NCBI GenBank assembly: GCA_026982275.1
Contig: JALSHK010000006.1
Span: forward strand, 1 to 34,875
Reading direction: 5' to 3'
DNA length: 34,875 nucleotides
Origin: Paracoccaceae bacterium
GTDB taxonomy: Bacteria; Pseudomonadota; Alphaproteobacteria; Rhodobacterales; Rhodobacteraceae
Shown here one piece after another: positions 6,521-15,388 of the stretch (its first letter is position 1; the number at the start of each line of letters is the position of its first letter). Position numbers and translations under genes: made by a program. The notes under the pieces are model-generated. The model made no database searches. It was not told where the DNA came from and saw only the letters and a list, made by a program, of their open reading frames with translations.

Positions 6521-9505
6521 ATGGATGAAGACGGCAAAACACAAGGCGATGACCCGGGGATTGTAGATCACGGCAAAGAAATGCCGGCCAATTCGGAGGA
6601 CTCCGCACAAGCTGATGATACCCCGACCGATGATGTTTTGGAGGGAGACGTGCCTGATGTCACGGTGCCGCTTGAAGATGCGCAGGACGATGGATTTGAT
6701 GATGAATATATGGAAGATGAATCCTGGGAAGATGATTCATATTGGGATTTTGACAGGCTTTCTGCGGATATCGACCAGTTCACCGGGCGCTCGGAGTGGA
6801 GTTTGAATTTGGAGCCAAGCCCGGCAGACCGGGAAATGCTGGCGCGCATTATATCCGGGACTGGCCTTTGTATTGTGCCCGATATGCACGACAAAGAGCG
6901 AGAATTACTGATGAGGTGGCTCTCCAGCATGGCCGAAAGCCAGCAAATATTCTGCGCCCGTCCGCTGGAAGGGGCCAGAACGTCGGAAATGGTACTGCTC
7001 TCGCAAATGGTTGCGTGGCACAATGACCAACAAAGCACGCGCGCGTCTGCCTGCTATGTAGTTGATCCGCACGAGCATCCAATTTTTATCAGCGATACCG
7101 AAATGGCAAATTTCCTTGCGGAGCTGAAAAAAGCCGGCATTTGCATTTTGCTTTTCTCGCGTGGCAACAGCCACGCAAGCTTGAAAAACAGAGGCGCAAC
7201 ACTGTGGCGTCCGGATTTCTACAGCTATTGGTGGCGCTGCTTTACCGAAGCGTTTTTCGAGGTGGAAAGCCCGGATGTGGTCGAAGGCGAGTTTGAGCGT
7301 GCGGCGGGGCTTTTGGAAGCCAAGCGCCCGAGCTTGCTAGGCCGCGCCCCGACGCGGGCGAAAATATTGCGGCTCCGGCGGTTGATTTTGGAGTCTCCGG
7401 AGATTCCGGATCGGGAGAGTGATCTTGGGGATGCGATCCAGCAGGTGATGGATGCGTTTGAAGCGCGCCCGAGCGCTGATGGCTCCCGCCTGCGAGAAGC
7501 CCATAACGAGGTGTTCCGGATTTCACCGGACCAGATGGCACAAATGCGCGAGAAAGGAGGAGGAAAGGCGCTTCTGGAGCCCGAAGCCACGGCGCTGTTT
7601 GTGGCATGGAACTGTTTGAAAAACAACGAAGGCAAGCCCGTACAGTTGATGGATTTCGAAGAGGTTTTCTCCATCCAGCTTCGGAATATGGAGGCTGAAC
7701 AAAAAGCAATTATGGCCAATGCCGCGCGGGAAAATCCGGGCGGGAAAAACAAAAAAAAGGACCGCCCGAGCTTTGATGCAGGGCAATATTTGCGGCATCG
7801 TTTATTTGCCAGCCAGGGCGATATGATGCTCGAATATATCGGATTGGACGTAAATTCCTGCCCGGTAAAAGGTAAGCAGATCACGTTTCGCCATCCGGAC
7901 CTGCTTGACCATCTGGAAGATATTTTCAACCGCCGCCGTGCCAATTATGCGGCCGCCCAGATAGACCGGTTTTTTGTAGATCAGAAAATATGGGAAGACG
8001 GGCAAAGCCGCCTCGGGGCTTATGCCAATATGCTTATGGTTCTGAAATTCAGACAATACGGGCCGATCTCGGACCTCAATGTGGCCAAGCGCTGCGTTGA
8101 TGAAATTTTGAAAGATTTCAAGCCGGGTCCGGATGAGAGCCAGAGCCACAAAGCCGGTAGCAGGTCGGCGGAGAGGCGTCGCTACAAGGTGCTGGAAAAA
8201 CGCTATCTGCGGGTGGTCGAGTTTCTCATGCTCTGGTTTGACGAGCAACAAAAGCTTGCGCCGGATGCGGTGGAAGAGACGGCCCGCGCATTCAAGGATT
8301 TTGTAACCTTGCTGTCAAAGCAGTTGATGAAGCGCGGGGGATGGCTGGATTTCGTATTTCTGTTTATGCATATTGCGCGGCATCGGCCCGAACTGATTGA
8401 TGTGTCGGCTATATTGCGTATGGTAAACGAGCGTGCGCCTTTTGCGACCAAGTGGGACATCCTCAGCATTGTGGAAACCGAGGCTCGCAAGCAGACTGGC
8501 AACGAGCTGCAATACCGGATTTTCCGGTTTTTGGTCTCCGATATTGCCAAAACCGTGGATGACAAGCGGCATCTGGGTGTTTTTCGAGATGCGTTTCTTG
8601 CGGGGCTGGCGCTCAGGGTTATTCCGGCGGGGGTGCGGCGGTTAAAAGCAGTGGATTATGAAAAAGGCAGCCTGCAATTATCGGATGCGATGCTGGAACA
8701 GATCATAACAGCGAAAGATGGAATAACGGATCTCGTTGCGGTAATGACAGCGCCGCGGGTTCGCAACTATTTGCAGAACCTTTTGAACCGGAAACGTAGA
8801 AACGAAGTTTTGGACTGGTTTACCTTGCAGGAATTCATGCGCATCGAAGAAATGTGTTATGCGATGCAGATCAAGCCGTTAGAGCGTGCAAAAGACAGTA
8901 AATCCGATCAGAAATCCCACGAGGATTTTCATGAAGACCTTTACCGCGCCTATATGGAAGAGGTGCGGGAAATGACCACGCTGGTGGAGGGTCTGCCGGT
9001 TCTTAGCCGCGTCAATACGCGCAATACTGGCGGGAGCGCTGTTGGGACGGCACGGGCGCGGGTAGTTAAAATGAAGCGTGGCGGATCGGATTTGATTATT
9101 CCGGTATTACGCAAACATTTTGAAAAATCAAAGCAGCTGGACAGCCTGAATAGCCTGAACCTGCTGGTTTTTGTGGAATTGCATGGCGTATTGCTCAGCG
9201 TGGGGCGCACGGAGATTGCCGGGGAGATACTGGAGGCCCTTAACGTCGCGAAGGTCGCAGCTTCAGGGGCTGAGGAGCAGCGCGAGATTCGCGGCTTCAG
9301 CAAAGCGTTTGACGCCCGCATTAAGGCGGCAAAGCTTGTGCAGAAACGAGGGTTGGTGGCCATGGTGAAAAATACGCGACACGAGTTGAAAACGGGGAAG
9401 GTCTCGACGGAATATTGCACGGCTTTCGAGGCATATTTGCGAAAAAGATACGGATATATTGACAATTTTACGCTTCGAGGAACAAGCGTCAGGAGGACAG
9501 AATGA
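6521..9505 (+). CDS. Large protein of unknown function with acidic N-terminus
   Basis: About 994 residues; I do not recognise a family. The first 90 or so residues are strongly acidic and probably disordered (EDAQDDGFDDEYMEDE). An alpha/beta-looking part follows (roughly residues 95-235: strands GLCIVPD, ACYVVD, GICILLFSRG), and the remaining 700 residues are mostly helical and charged. There is no signal peptide, membrane segment, P-loop or obvious catalytic motif. The alpha/beta part could be a decayed nucleotide-binding domain, but I see no Walker residues. The start is uncertain: a GTG at 6470 overlapping the ATPase gene would add 17 residues, GTG 6506 is also in frame, and none has a strong ribosome site. 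The end overlaps the next start by ATGA. By size and position it is probably a scaffold or adaptor of the complex. Confidence 0.6.
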   Translation: MDEDGKTQGDDPGIVDHGKEMPANSEDSAQADDTPTDDVLEGDVPDVTVPLEDAQDDGFDDEYMEDESWEDDSYWDFDRLSADIDQFTGRSEWSLNLEPSPADREMLARIISGTGLCIVPDMHDKERELLMRWLSSMAESQQIFCARPLEGARTSEMVLLSQMVAWHNDQQSTRASACYVVDPHEHPIFISDTEMANFLAELKKAGICILLFSRGNSHASLKNRGATLWRPDFYSYWWRCFTEAFFEVESPDVVEGEFERAAGLLEAKRPSLLGRAPTRAKILRLRRLILESPEIPDRESDLGDAIQQVMDAFEARPSADGSRLREAHNEVFRISPDQMAQMREKGGGKALLEPEATALFVAWNCLKNNEGKPVQLMDFEEVFSIQLRNMEAEQKAIMANAARENPGGKNKKKDRPSFDAGQYLRHRLFASQGDMMLEYIGLDVNSCPVKGKQITFRHPDLLDHLEDIFNRRRANYAAAQIDRFFVDQKIWEDGQSRLGAYANMLMVLKFRQYGPISDLNVAKRCVDEILKDFKPGPDESQSHKAGSRSAERRRYKVLEKRYLRVVEFLMLWFDEQQKLAPDAVEETARAFKDFVTLLSKQLMKRGGWLDFVFLFMHIARHRPELIDVSAILRMVNERAPFATKWDILSIVETEARKQTGNELQYRIFRFLVSDIAKTVDDKRHLGVFRDAFLAGLALRVIPAGVRRLKAVDYEKGSLQLSDAMLEQIITAKDGITDLVAVMTAPRVRNYLQNLLNRKRRNEVLDWFTLQEFMRIEEMCYAMQIKPLERAKDSKSDQKSHEDFHEDLYRAYMEEVREMTTLVEGLPVLSRVNTRNTGGSAVGTARARVVKMKRGGSDLIIPVLRKHFEKSKQLDSLNSLNLLVFVELHGVLLSVGRTEIAGEILEALNVAKVAASGAEEQREIRGFSKAFDARIKAAKLVQKRGLVAMVKNTRHELKTGKVSTEYCTAFEAYLRKRYGYIDNFTLRGTSVRRTE

Positions 9506-11988
9506 AGATTGCAGAACCATTGGACCGTCTTATTACTGCTGTATCTGAAGAAAGCAAAATGGGGCGTAATGAAGTGTGCTTCAAAATGAGCGGTAATAAG
9601 CGTGGCACGGTAAGTGTGGCACCTCATTTTGCACAAAAAAAGGGATTACTTTCAGTTTTTACGCGCGGCAAAGGACCAACTCGTTACATCCGTATTGCCA
9701 CAGGGCGGACGGTGGATATTTTAGATATGGATGTGGATTGCCAGGATGTTCAATCACAGGTTGAATATCGGATTACACTCCGGTTCGATGCTCAGACACC
9801 TGAAAAGGACAACTGGAACGCTCTGCAAAAAATGGTCGAGGTGTTTGCAGATACCATTCCGGATTTGTCCTTGCGGGGTAGAGATGACCCGGATTCCGGG
9901 CCGTCTCGCCGCTTCAGAGATGAAATGCACCAGTGGCTGGCGACCCGTTACCGCAGTGGCGACCGGATCAAAACATCCGAAGAGTGGCGTCTGGCGCAGG
10001 CCTTACAGATAGACGCGTATATCGCGCAAGAATACGGGCTTGATATCAAGGTCAAGCTCACCATCAAAACCCTGTCCCAAAAGCGCCTTGGGCCGGTTGA
10101 GGCAAAGGTTGATACCAATGCCTGCGATAGCAAGATTGCAATAAGCTTGCCGCTGAAGGTTGGATGCGAGCTTATGGACGGCAAGAAAGACCTGTTTGAA
10201 GCCGTAACTTTTTCTGAATCGGATTTGCAGGCTTTGATCGAGCGCCGCGTGGACAGGTTTATTCGGGATCAGGTCACCTTGCAGCAATTTCGCTTTGAAA
10301 ATGCGTGGCTCGACGATATGCGCGAGAGCATCGAAAAGGATTTGCAGGCCAAAGGGCGCACGATTACCAGCTTTATTGTCGAGCACTCGCCGGCATCGGC
10401 CGATTATGAGATGGGGCCGATCAATGTAAAAACCGAGCCGGTTGCGTTTATTCCATCGGGTTGGGATGAGGGTAACACGATCAATTTCATTTCCAATGCC
10501 CAGGTTCACGTTAACAATGCGGCTATCCACGAACCTCTGTATGAAGCCAGTGATTTCAATAAAATGAAGCCCTACCTTCATGATTGGTTCACCAAGGCTT
10601 TGAATACCGCAATTCATGATTGCCTGCACCGGATCCATGACAAAAACGTGGGCTACGCGACTTTGCTGACCGATTGGGACAGCACTTTCCAGAAAAATAT
10701 CCGGACCATGCTGGAAGGCATGGCAAAAGAGGCCGGGCTGGTTGCGGATGCGATTATTTCCAATCCCGAGCGCCCGGAGGTCAAGCTTCCTCAAGGGGTC
10801 TGGATTCATATTCCGGTGGAAAATAGCGAAAGGCAGATGTTCTCGGGTAGCGAGGGGGGGATTGTGGCGAAAAAATTTGCCTCCATGACCCCGTCTATGA
10901 ATTTCGAGCTAGCCATCGATGCCCATGTGAAAATCAGGAATTTTGCCGATATCAAGGATATCCTGAATCAGACAACCGATGCACTGGCTTATATCAGAGA
11001 GCAATTGATAGAACCCGCCGTGCGGCATGTGTGTCAGGATACCGATACGGTACGATATTACAGTGCTTTTGAATTTGTGCCCGCTGGCGAGACCGGAATT
11101 TCGTTTACGGAAATGGTCGAGCGTAAAGTTCGGGAGGCGCTGATAGCCAAAAATATTCAGCTTCTTTCCTTGCGGTTGCGGCGCGCCGATGAACATATTT
11201 GGGAGAAATATACCCGCATTACCGGCAATCCGCCACAGCGGGTCGAGTTTTACATCAAACCTTTGGTTCGGGGTGCCGGAATACAGGATGTCTCCAGTCG
11301 GGTGTCGGTGAGCTTTGATCTGAATATAACGGGCATGTGCGAGGATGGCGCCGGTTGGGGGCAATTTGTGCCGCTGATCTGGCCGGATGAAGTGGAAGAA
11401 TCACGATCATATTATCAACCGGTATATGACAAGGTGAAGGATACAATTTCGGAGAAGTTTCACGCCGGAGATATAGATTCTATAAAATATGCCGAATTCA
11501 GTGCCGAAGATAAAAAAGAATTCGAGCTTCTGCTCAACCGCTATGTAAATGATATTCTTGACAAGAATTTCGGTTTACGGGGCGAGGCGATTTCTATCAA
11601 GCGGGATCTGAGTGATCAGGAGCAGATTTACATCGAGAATTTCCAACATACGATAGAACACAAGCGGCGGCTGATGCAGGCAGAGCAGGCGAAAGATATC
11701 CACCAGCTCGATGCGGACGTTAAAGTTAATGCTGTGCAACAAGGGGCACGCATCACCGATGCCCGTGAAGAGTCAGATACCCGCATGCCCGGATATGATT
11801 TTGGCCAGCCTGGTGACACCCTGAAAATCGAGGATTTCGATAGTCTTGATTTTAAGGGCCGCGAGCCAGGGAAAGGCCTGCCATCGCATGACGGTGCGAA
11901 GGAAACCCCGCCGCCGGAGCCCGAAGCCCCTTCAGCGCCCGAGGGAGAGGTTTATGAAATGCCCCCTGAAGATAAAGGAAAACCCTAA
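9502..11988 (+). CDS. Protein with about five SPFH/band-7-like repeats
   Basis: An 828-residue protein with no membrane segment. I see about five diverged repeats of 100-130 residues (roughly 73-190, 200-305, 306-425, 460-562, 580-702). Each starts with beta strands (for example QVEYRITLRF, KIAISLPLKVG, NFELAIDAHVKI, VSVSFDLNIT), continues with helices, and ends with a helix plus a strand like AQEYGLDIKVKLTI, KEAGLVADAIIS or DKNFGLRGEAISIK. That ending is typical of SPFH (stomatin/prohibitin/flotillin) domains. Residues 703-745 (QIYIENFQHTIEHKRRLMQAEQ) resemble the helix that follows an SPFH domain. The C-terminus is Pro/Glu-rich. SPFH proteins form ring or cage scaffolds at membranes, which would suit the ESCRT-like genes nearby. 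The repeat reading is by eye and needs a profile search. The ATG overlaps the previous stop (ATGA). Confidence 0.6.
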   Translation: MKIAEPLDRLITAVSEESKMGRNEVCFKMSGNKRGTVSVAPHFAQKKGLLSVFTRGKGPTRYIRIATGRTVDILDMDVDCQDVQSQVEYRITLRFDAQTPEKDNWNALQKMVEVFADTIPDLSLRGRDDPDSGPSRRFRDEMHQWLATRYRSGDRIKTSEEWRLAQALQIDAYIAQEYGLDIKVKLTIKTLSQKRLGPVEAKVDTNACDSKIAISLPLKVGCELMDGKKDLFEAVTFSESDLQALIERRVDRFIRDQVTLQQFRFENAWLDDMRESIEKDLQAKGRTITSFIVEHSPASADYEMGPINVKTEPVAFIPSGWDEGNTINFISNAQVHVNNAAIHEPLYEASDFNKMKPYLHDWFTKALNTAIHDCLHRIHDKNVGYATLLTDWDSTFQKNIRTMLEGMAKEAGLVADAIISNPERPEVKLPQGVWIHIPVENSERQMFSGSEGGIVAKKFASMTPSMNFELAIDAHVKIRNFADIKDILNQTTDALAYIREQLIEPAVRHVCQDTDTVRYYSAFEFVPAGETGISFTEMVERKVREALIAKNIQLLSLRLRRADEHIWEKYTRITGNPPQRVEFYIKPLVRGAGIQDVSSRVSVSFDLNITGMCEDGAGWGQFVPLIWPDEVEESRSYYQPVYDKVKDTISEKFHAGDIDSIKYAEFSAEDKKEFELLLNRYVNDILDKNFGLRGEAISIKRDLSDQEQIYIENFQHTIEHKRRLMQAEQAKDIHQLDADVKVNAVQQGARITDAREESDTRMPGYDFGQPGDTLKIEDFDSLDFKGREPGKGLPSHDGAKETPPPEPEAPSAPEGEVYEMPPEDKGKP

Positions 11989-11990
11989 CT

Positions 11991-12776
11991 ATGGTCACCG
12001 GTATTCATTGGAAAGACGGCTTTGATGAAGCGTCGAACCTGCTGGCCGGTATTCTTGACTTTGCGATTACAAGTCTGGAAGCCCCGGTAGAGGGCAAGGT
12101 CTTTTTCCCGACGCTGGAGGCTTTGATTACGCCAATGCTTGATTGCAGCGCCGAGGAGCGGCAGGCCGTTATGAAAACGGCCGGGCTAAGCAGCGCGCCC
12201 CATCGGGCTTTTTTAAGCGTTCCCGGCCTCGGTATGGGGCTGGTGCGTGAAAAGACAGAGAGCAAAAAAACGGCGCGGGCAAATGCTATTCCGCAAGAGG
12301 TTTTGTGGGCCATTGCCGGTGCCGGCGTGGCGGGCACACAAGGCCAGCGCGCGCGGGCAATACGGGTTTCAGGCTGGGTGCAGTCCAGGTTTTTGTTATC
12401 CGGGGCGCGTCTTGTCACGGATCTTGCCGATTTGCGCACGCTCTGGACCATAATTGCCACTGTGGCGCGAAGCCAGAAACTGGCCGCGCATCCCGGTATT
12501 GCGGAGCTGGAAAGCATGGCAACGCTGATGGCGGCTAAACATCCGGTGCCGCAGATGGTCGACCAGCTGGTTTGCTGCGAAATTGCCCGTGCGCTCATGG
12601 TCGGGCGCGGGGTGCCGTCTGCGCACCCGCTGATGGCGTGTCCGTTGATTGCCGCGCCGCGCTACGGGCTTGAATACAGCCCGGAGAACGCGCAGTCCAA
12701 AGGCGAGCCGGGCGCAACGTTCCAGAAGGTTCCAACCGATTTGGAACCCTATATTTTCTTTCGGAAAGAGGTTTGA
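11991..12776 (+). CDS. Conserved-looking protein of unknown function
   Basis: A 261-residue protein I do not recognise. It is mainly helical with many Ala and small residues, e.g. VLWAIAGAGVAG (about 103-114) and LRTLWTIIATVARSQ (148-162), but no segment is long and hydrophobic enough to call a membrane helix. It has no catalytic motif that I can name. The ATG lies two bases after the SPFH-like gene, with AAGGA upstream; the stop is three bases before the MoxR ATPase. This position suggests an adaptor of that ATPase. Confidence 0.55.
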   Translation: MVTGIHWKDGFDEASNLLAGILDFAITSLEAPVEGKVFFPTLEALITPMLDCSAEERQAVMKTAGLSSAPHRAFLSVPGLGMGLVREKTESKKTARANAIPQEVLWAIAGAGVAGTQGQRARAIRVSGWVQSRFLLSGARLVTDLADLRTLWTIIATVARSQKLAAHPGIAELESMATLMAAKHPVPQMVDQLVCCEIARALMVGRGVPSAHPLMACPLIAAPRYGLEYSPENAQSKGEPGATFQKVPTDLEPYIFFRKEV

Positions 12777-12779
12777 CCC

Positions 12780-13865
12780 ATGTTCAATACTGCGGCCCTT
12801 TCAAAGTTTTTTACCAAGCATAAATCTACCCTGAAGCGGCTGGAAAAGGTTCGGGGCCACCTTGAAAGCCGGATTTACAACGGGGAAATCGCGATCAATG
12901 CGATATTTCTTGCGGCGCTGACCGATGTGCCTTGTTTGCTTTTTGGCCCGCCCGGTGTGGCCAAATCCAAACTGATCCGCAATTTTTGCGAAATCACAGG
13001 GGTTTCCAATGCAGAAGCGGCGGAAGAGCGTAAATATTTCGAGTATTTGCTCACTCCGTTTACCGAGCCGACCGAGCTTTTCGGGTCTTTCAGACTGCAA
13101 AAAACTGAGACCGGAGAGCAACAACTTATGCGGGTGGAAACCGGCATGTTGCATAATTGCGAGGTGGCATTTCTTGACGAGGTGTTTAACGGGTCAAGTG
13201 CGATTTTGAACAGCTTGCTGGCCCTGATTAACGAAAAGCGATTTCATGACCGTGGCGAGATTAAAAAGAGCCGGCTAAAGCTGGTTTTCGGGGCGACAAA
13301 TGACCTGCCGACCAGTGAAAGCCTCCGGGCTGTTTTCGATCGGTTTGTGGTGCGGGCCTATATGGACAACGTGGAGCCGGAAGCGGTTGAATACCGGAAA
13401 TATTTTGATAGTGCGTTCAAGGCGCAGCGCAACTTCACACCTAAAGAATGTGATTATGAGCTGCTGGACGATATCCAGATATTGCGGGATGACTATCTGG
13501 CTCTGGAAAAAGGGAATGACCCCAAAAAAAGCCTTTTCGATTTTGATTCCGAAGAGGGACGGAAATTTCTGGAAAATCTTGGTTATATTGTGGATAATTG
13601 CCGTGGTGGTCTGGGGCGCGCGAACGCATACGGAAGTTTTTCAAACCGTCGCGTTTTTCAAATGCTGCGTGCCCTCACCATGCAGCGGCTCATGCGGGCG
13701 GCGCGGCAGGGTAGCGTGATCGGAGGGGGGCCGCCTCTTATTCGTGAAGATTACAGTATAATTGTGGCGCATTTTCTGGATGTTAAGGAGCCGCTCCCGA
13801 GCACCGAGGTCGACAAACTTCTTGATCTCCCTAACGGTCAGGTGATTGCAGGAGCCAAATCTTGA
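12780..13865 (+). CDS. MoxR-family AAA+ ATPase, RavA-like
   Basis: A 361-residue AAA+ ATPase. Features: Walker A GPPGVAKS (56-63), then the RavA-like EYLLTPFTEPTELFG (88-102), Walker B VAFLDEV (129-135) followed by NGSSAILNSLLALINEKRF, sensor-1 Asn174 in GATNDLP, and an arginine finger in FDRF (Arg188). The match to RavA (AKS in Walker A, P-E-E/F-G loop, ILNxLLxxINE) is closer than to short MoxR chaperones, but the long RavA C-terminal extension is absent. MoxR ATPases usually act with a von Willebrand A partner; I find none with an intact metal site in this operon. It overlaps the next gene by TTGA. It is the second, quite different AAA motor of the locus and probably remodels or loads a partner encoded beside it. 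Confidence 0.88.
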   Translation: MFNTAALSKFFTKHKSTLKRLEKVRGHLESRIYNGEIAINAIFLAALTDVPCLLFGPPGVAKSKLIRNFCEITGVSNAEAAEERKYFEYLLTPFTEPTELFGSFRLQKTETGEQQLMRVETGMLHNCEVAFLDEVFNGSSAILNSLLALINEKRFHDRGEIKKSRLKLVFGATNDLPTSESLRAVFDRFVVRAYMDNVEPEAVEYRKYFDSAFKAQRNFTPKECDYELLDDIQILRDDYLALEKGNDPKKSLFDFDSEEGRKFLENLGYIVDNCRGGLGRANAYGSFSNRRVFQMLRALTMQRLMRAARQGSVIGGGPPLIREDYSIIVAHFLDVKEPLPSTEVDKLLDLPNGQVIAGAKS

Positions 13866-15388
13866 AACACGAGGTTATGGGAGCGACATTCTGGACACCG
13901 GTTATTGCGCAAAGGCGCAGGGCGGGGGCGGCGAATTTTGACCTTGAGATGGCCATATTGCGGCTCCTGCACTCGAATGGATATGGCGCGCCGATAGAAA
14001 CGGTTTTTGATTTTGCGGCGTGGCTCCAAAGGAAAGGCAGTGCAGGCCAATATTGGGAAAATGCGTTCCAGCAGCTCTTTTCCGGCATGGATTTACGGAA
14101 AATTCGCAGTTCCGTCTCGATGGTGGAGCGGCGAATGCGAGAGAATCCGTTTCAAGCTGTCCGGTTGTTTTTATTGCCGGTAGTCCAGCGTGTATTGGCC
14201 AAGACAGAAAAAAACATTCTGCTTTCGAGGAGTGATAAAACCAGCCACCATAACAAAGGTGATTATCAGAAATATAGTGATGCGTTTCAGGCAACGCTGG
14301 CAACGCTGTTGCCCGAAAGCAACGAGCCCCCTGCAACCAAGGTCAATGATGAAAGCACCGTAGCGTGGCGGCGGGCCATGATCCTGCGGCTGATTCAATA
14401 TACTCATCTCGAGGATTTGTCGGAAGACCCGGGCGGTCCGTGCCTTCCGGATATGCTGGCGGCAGAGCTGTTTCTGGCGGCCGAACGATTGCAGGTTGCA
14501 TCAAGGCCGGACAAAGCCATTCCACGGCTTGCCCGAGAAGGGACCGTGCGACGTAGTTCCCGCTACCAGCAAGACGGCATTGCGGGAATACGCCACGCCT
14601 CTCCCGGAGAGGACCCGTCATCAATGTTGCAGCATCAGATGGTGAATGCATTCGAAGTGCTGGTAGAGCAGATCGAAAACGAAGGGTTTATTGCGTATGA
14701 CCGCCCGCCGCCTTTGCCGGAGAAACGCTGTTTTATGTTTGCGGCTCTGGCGGCTGACATGGCTGAAGGCCGTGGGCTGAGCCTGCTGCGCGCCGCATGG
14801 TGGCTGGCCTGCCAATGGGCTGAAATGATACTGTGCGAGCAAGATTCCAGGGTTGATTTTGCCTGGTTGCAAACCACAAACGGCTTTTCCGGGCGAGGGA
14901 GTTTTGTGCGCTCCCCGGAAAAATTCATGCGGATGCGTCCGGGCGATACCGGCGCGCGCTATCTTGCACAATGTGAGGGGATTGGTGCGCCTTTCAGGGC
15001 AGGACGGCAGAAAACAGCCCTCTCCGAAGGGCGAACCAGACCCCTTTGTCCGGACAATTTGGTGGGTTTATTGAGAGATGAAGGCCTTCAGGTGATAGGA
15101 GATGGAGGGATGCAGGTTGCGGCCATGATTTTGTCGGTTCAGGAGGCAACCGGAGACAGGGCAGATGAACATACGAGCGTGTGGCGCGATGAAATTACCG
15201 GACAGGGAGGCGAAATGCCGTTGGTTCTGTCTGTCACTATTAACGCTGCACAAGGGAGGCACAGGCTGGCTTTCGGGGCGGAAGAGCCGGTGCTGGTCTG
15301 TGATGATTTCGAGGAAGCCGCGCAGCAAGCTGTGAAAATTGCCAACCGGTTGATAGAAGAAATGATGAAAGTTATCCGCAATGAGTAA
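13862..15388 (+). CDS. Unknown protein following the MoxR ATPase
   Basis: A 508-residue protein of unrecognised family. The first 180 residues are helical and basic. A middle part (about 225-300) has linker-like stretches, and the C-terminal 90 residues look alpha/beta (PLVLSVTINAAQG, EEPVLVCDDFEEAAQQAVKIANRLIEEM). In MoxR loci this slot is usually taken by a vWA protein, but no DxSxS metal-binding motif is present, so either the partner differs or the fold has lost the site. The start is a TTG overlapping the MoxR stop (TTGA) with GGAG seven bases upstream; an ATG at 13877 is an alternative. The end overlaps the next gene by 8 bases. Confidence 0.55.
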   Translation: MKHEVMGATFWTPVIAQRRRAGAANFDLEMAILRLLHSNGYGAPIETVFDFAAWLQRKGSAGQYWENAFQQLFSGMDLRKIRSSVSMVERRMRENPFQAVRLFLLPVVQRVLAKTEKNILLSRSDKTSHHNKGDYQKYSDAFQATLATLLPESNEPPATKVNDESTVAWRRAMILRLIQYTHLEDLSEDPGGPCLPDMLAAELFLAAERLQVASRPDKAIPRLAREGTVRRSSRYQQDGIAGIRHASPGEDPSSMLQHQMVNAFEVLVEQIENEGFIAYDRPPPLPEKRCFMFAALAADMAEGRGLSLLRAAWWLACQWAEMILCEQDSRVDFAWLQTTNGFSGRGSFVRSPEKFMRMRPGDTGARYLAQCEGIGAPFRAGRQKTALSEGRTRPLCPDNLVGLLRDEGLQVIGDGGMQVAAMILSVQEATGDRADEHTSVWRDEITGQGGEMPLVLSVTINAAQGRHRLAFGAEEPVLVCDDFEEAAQQAVKIANRLIEEMMKVIRNE

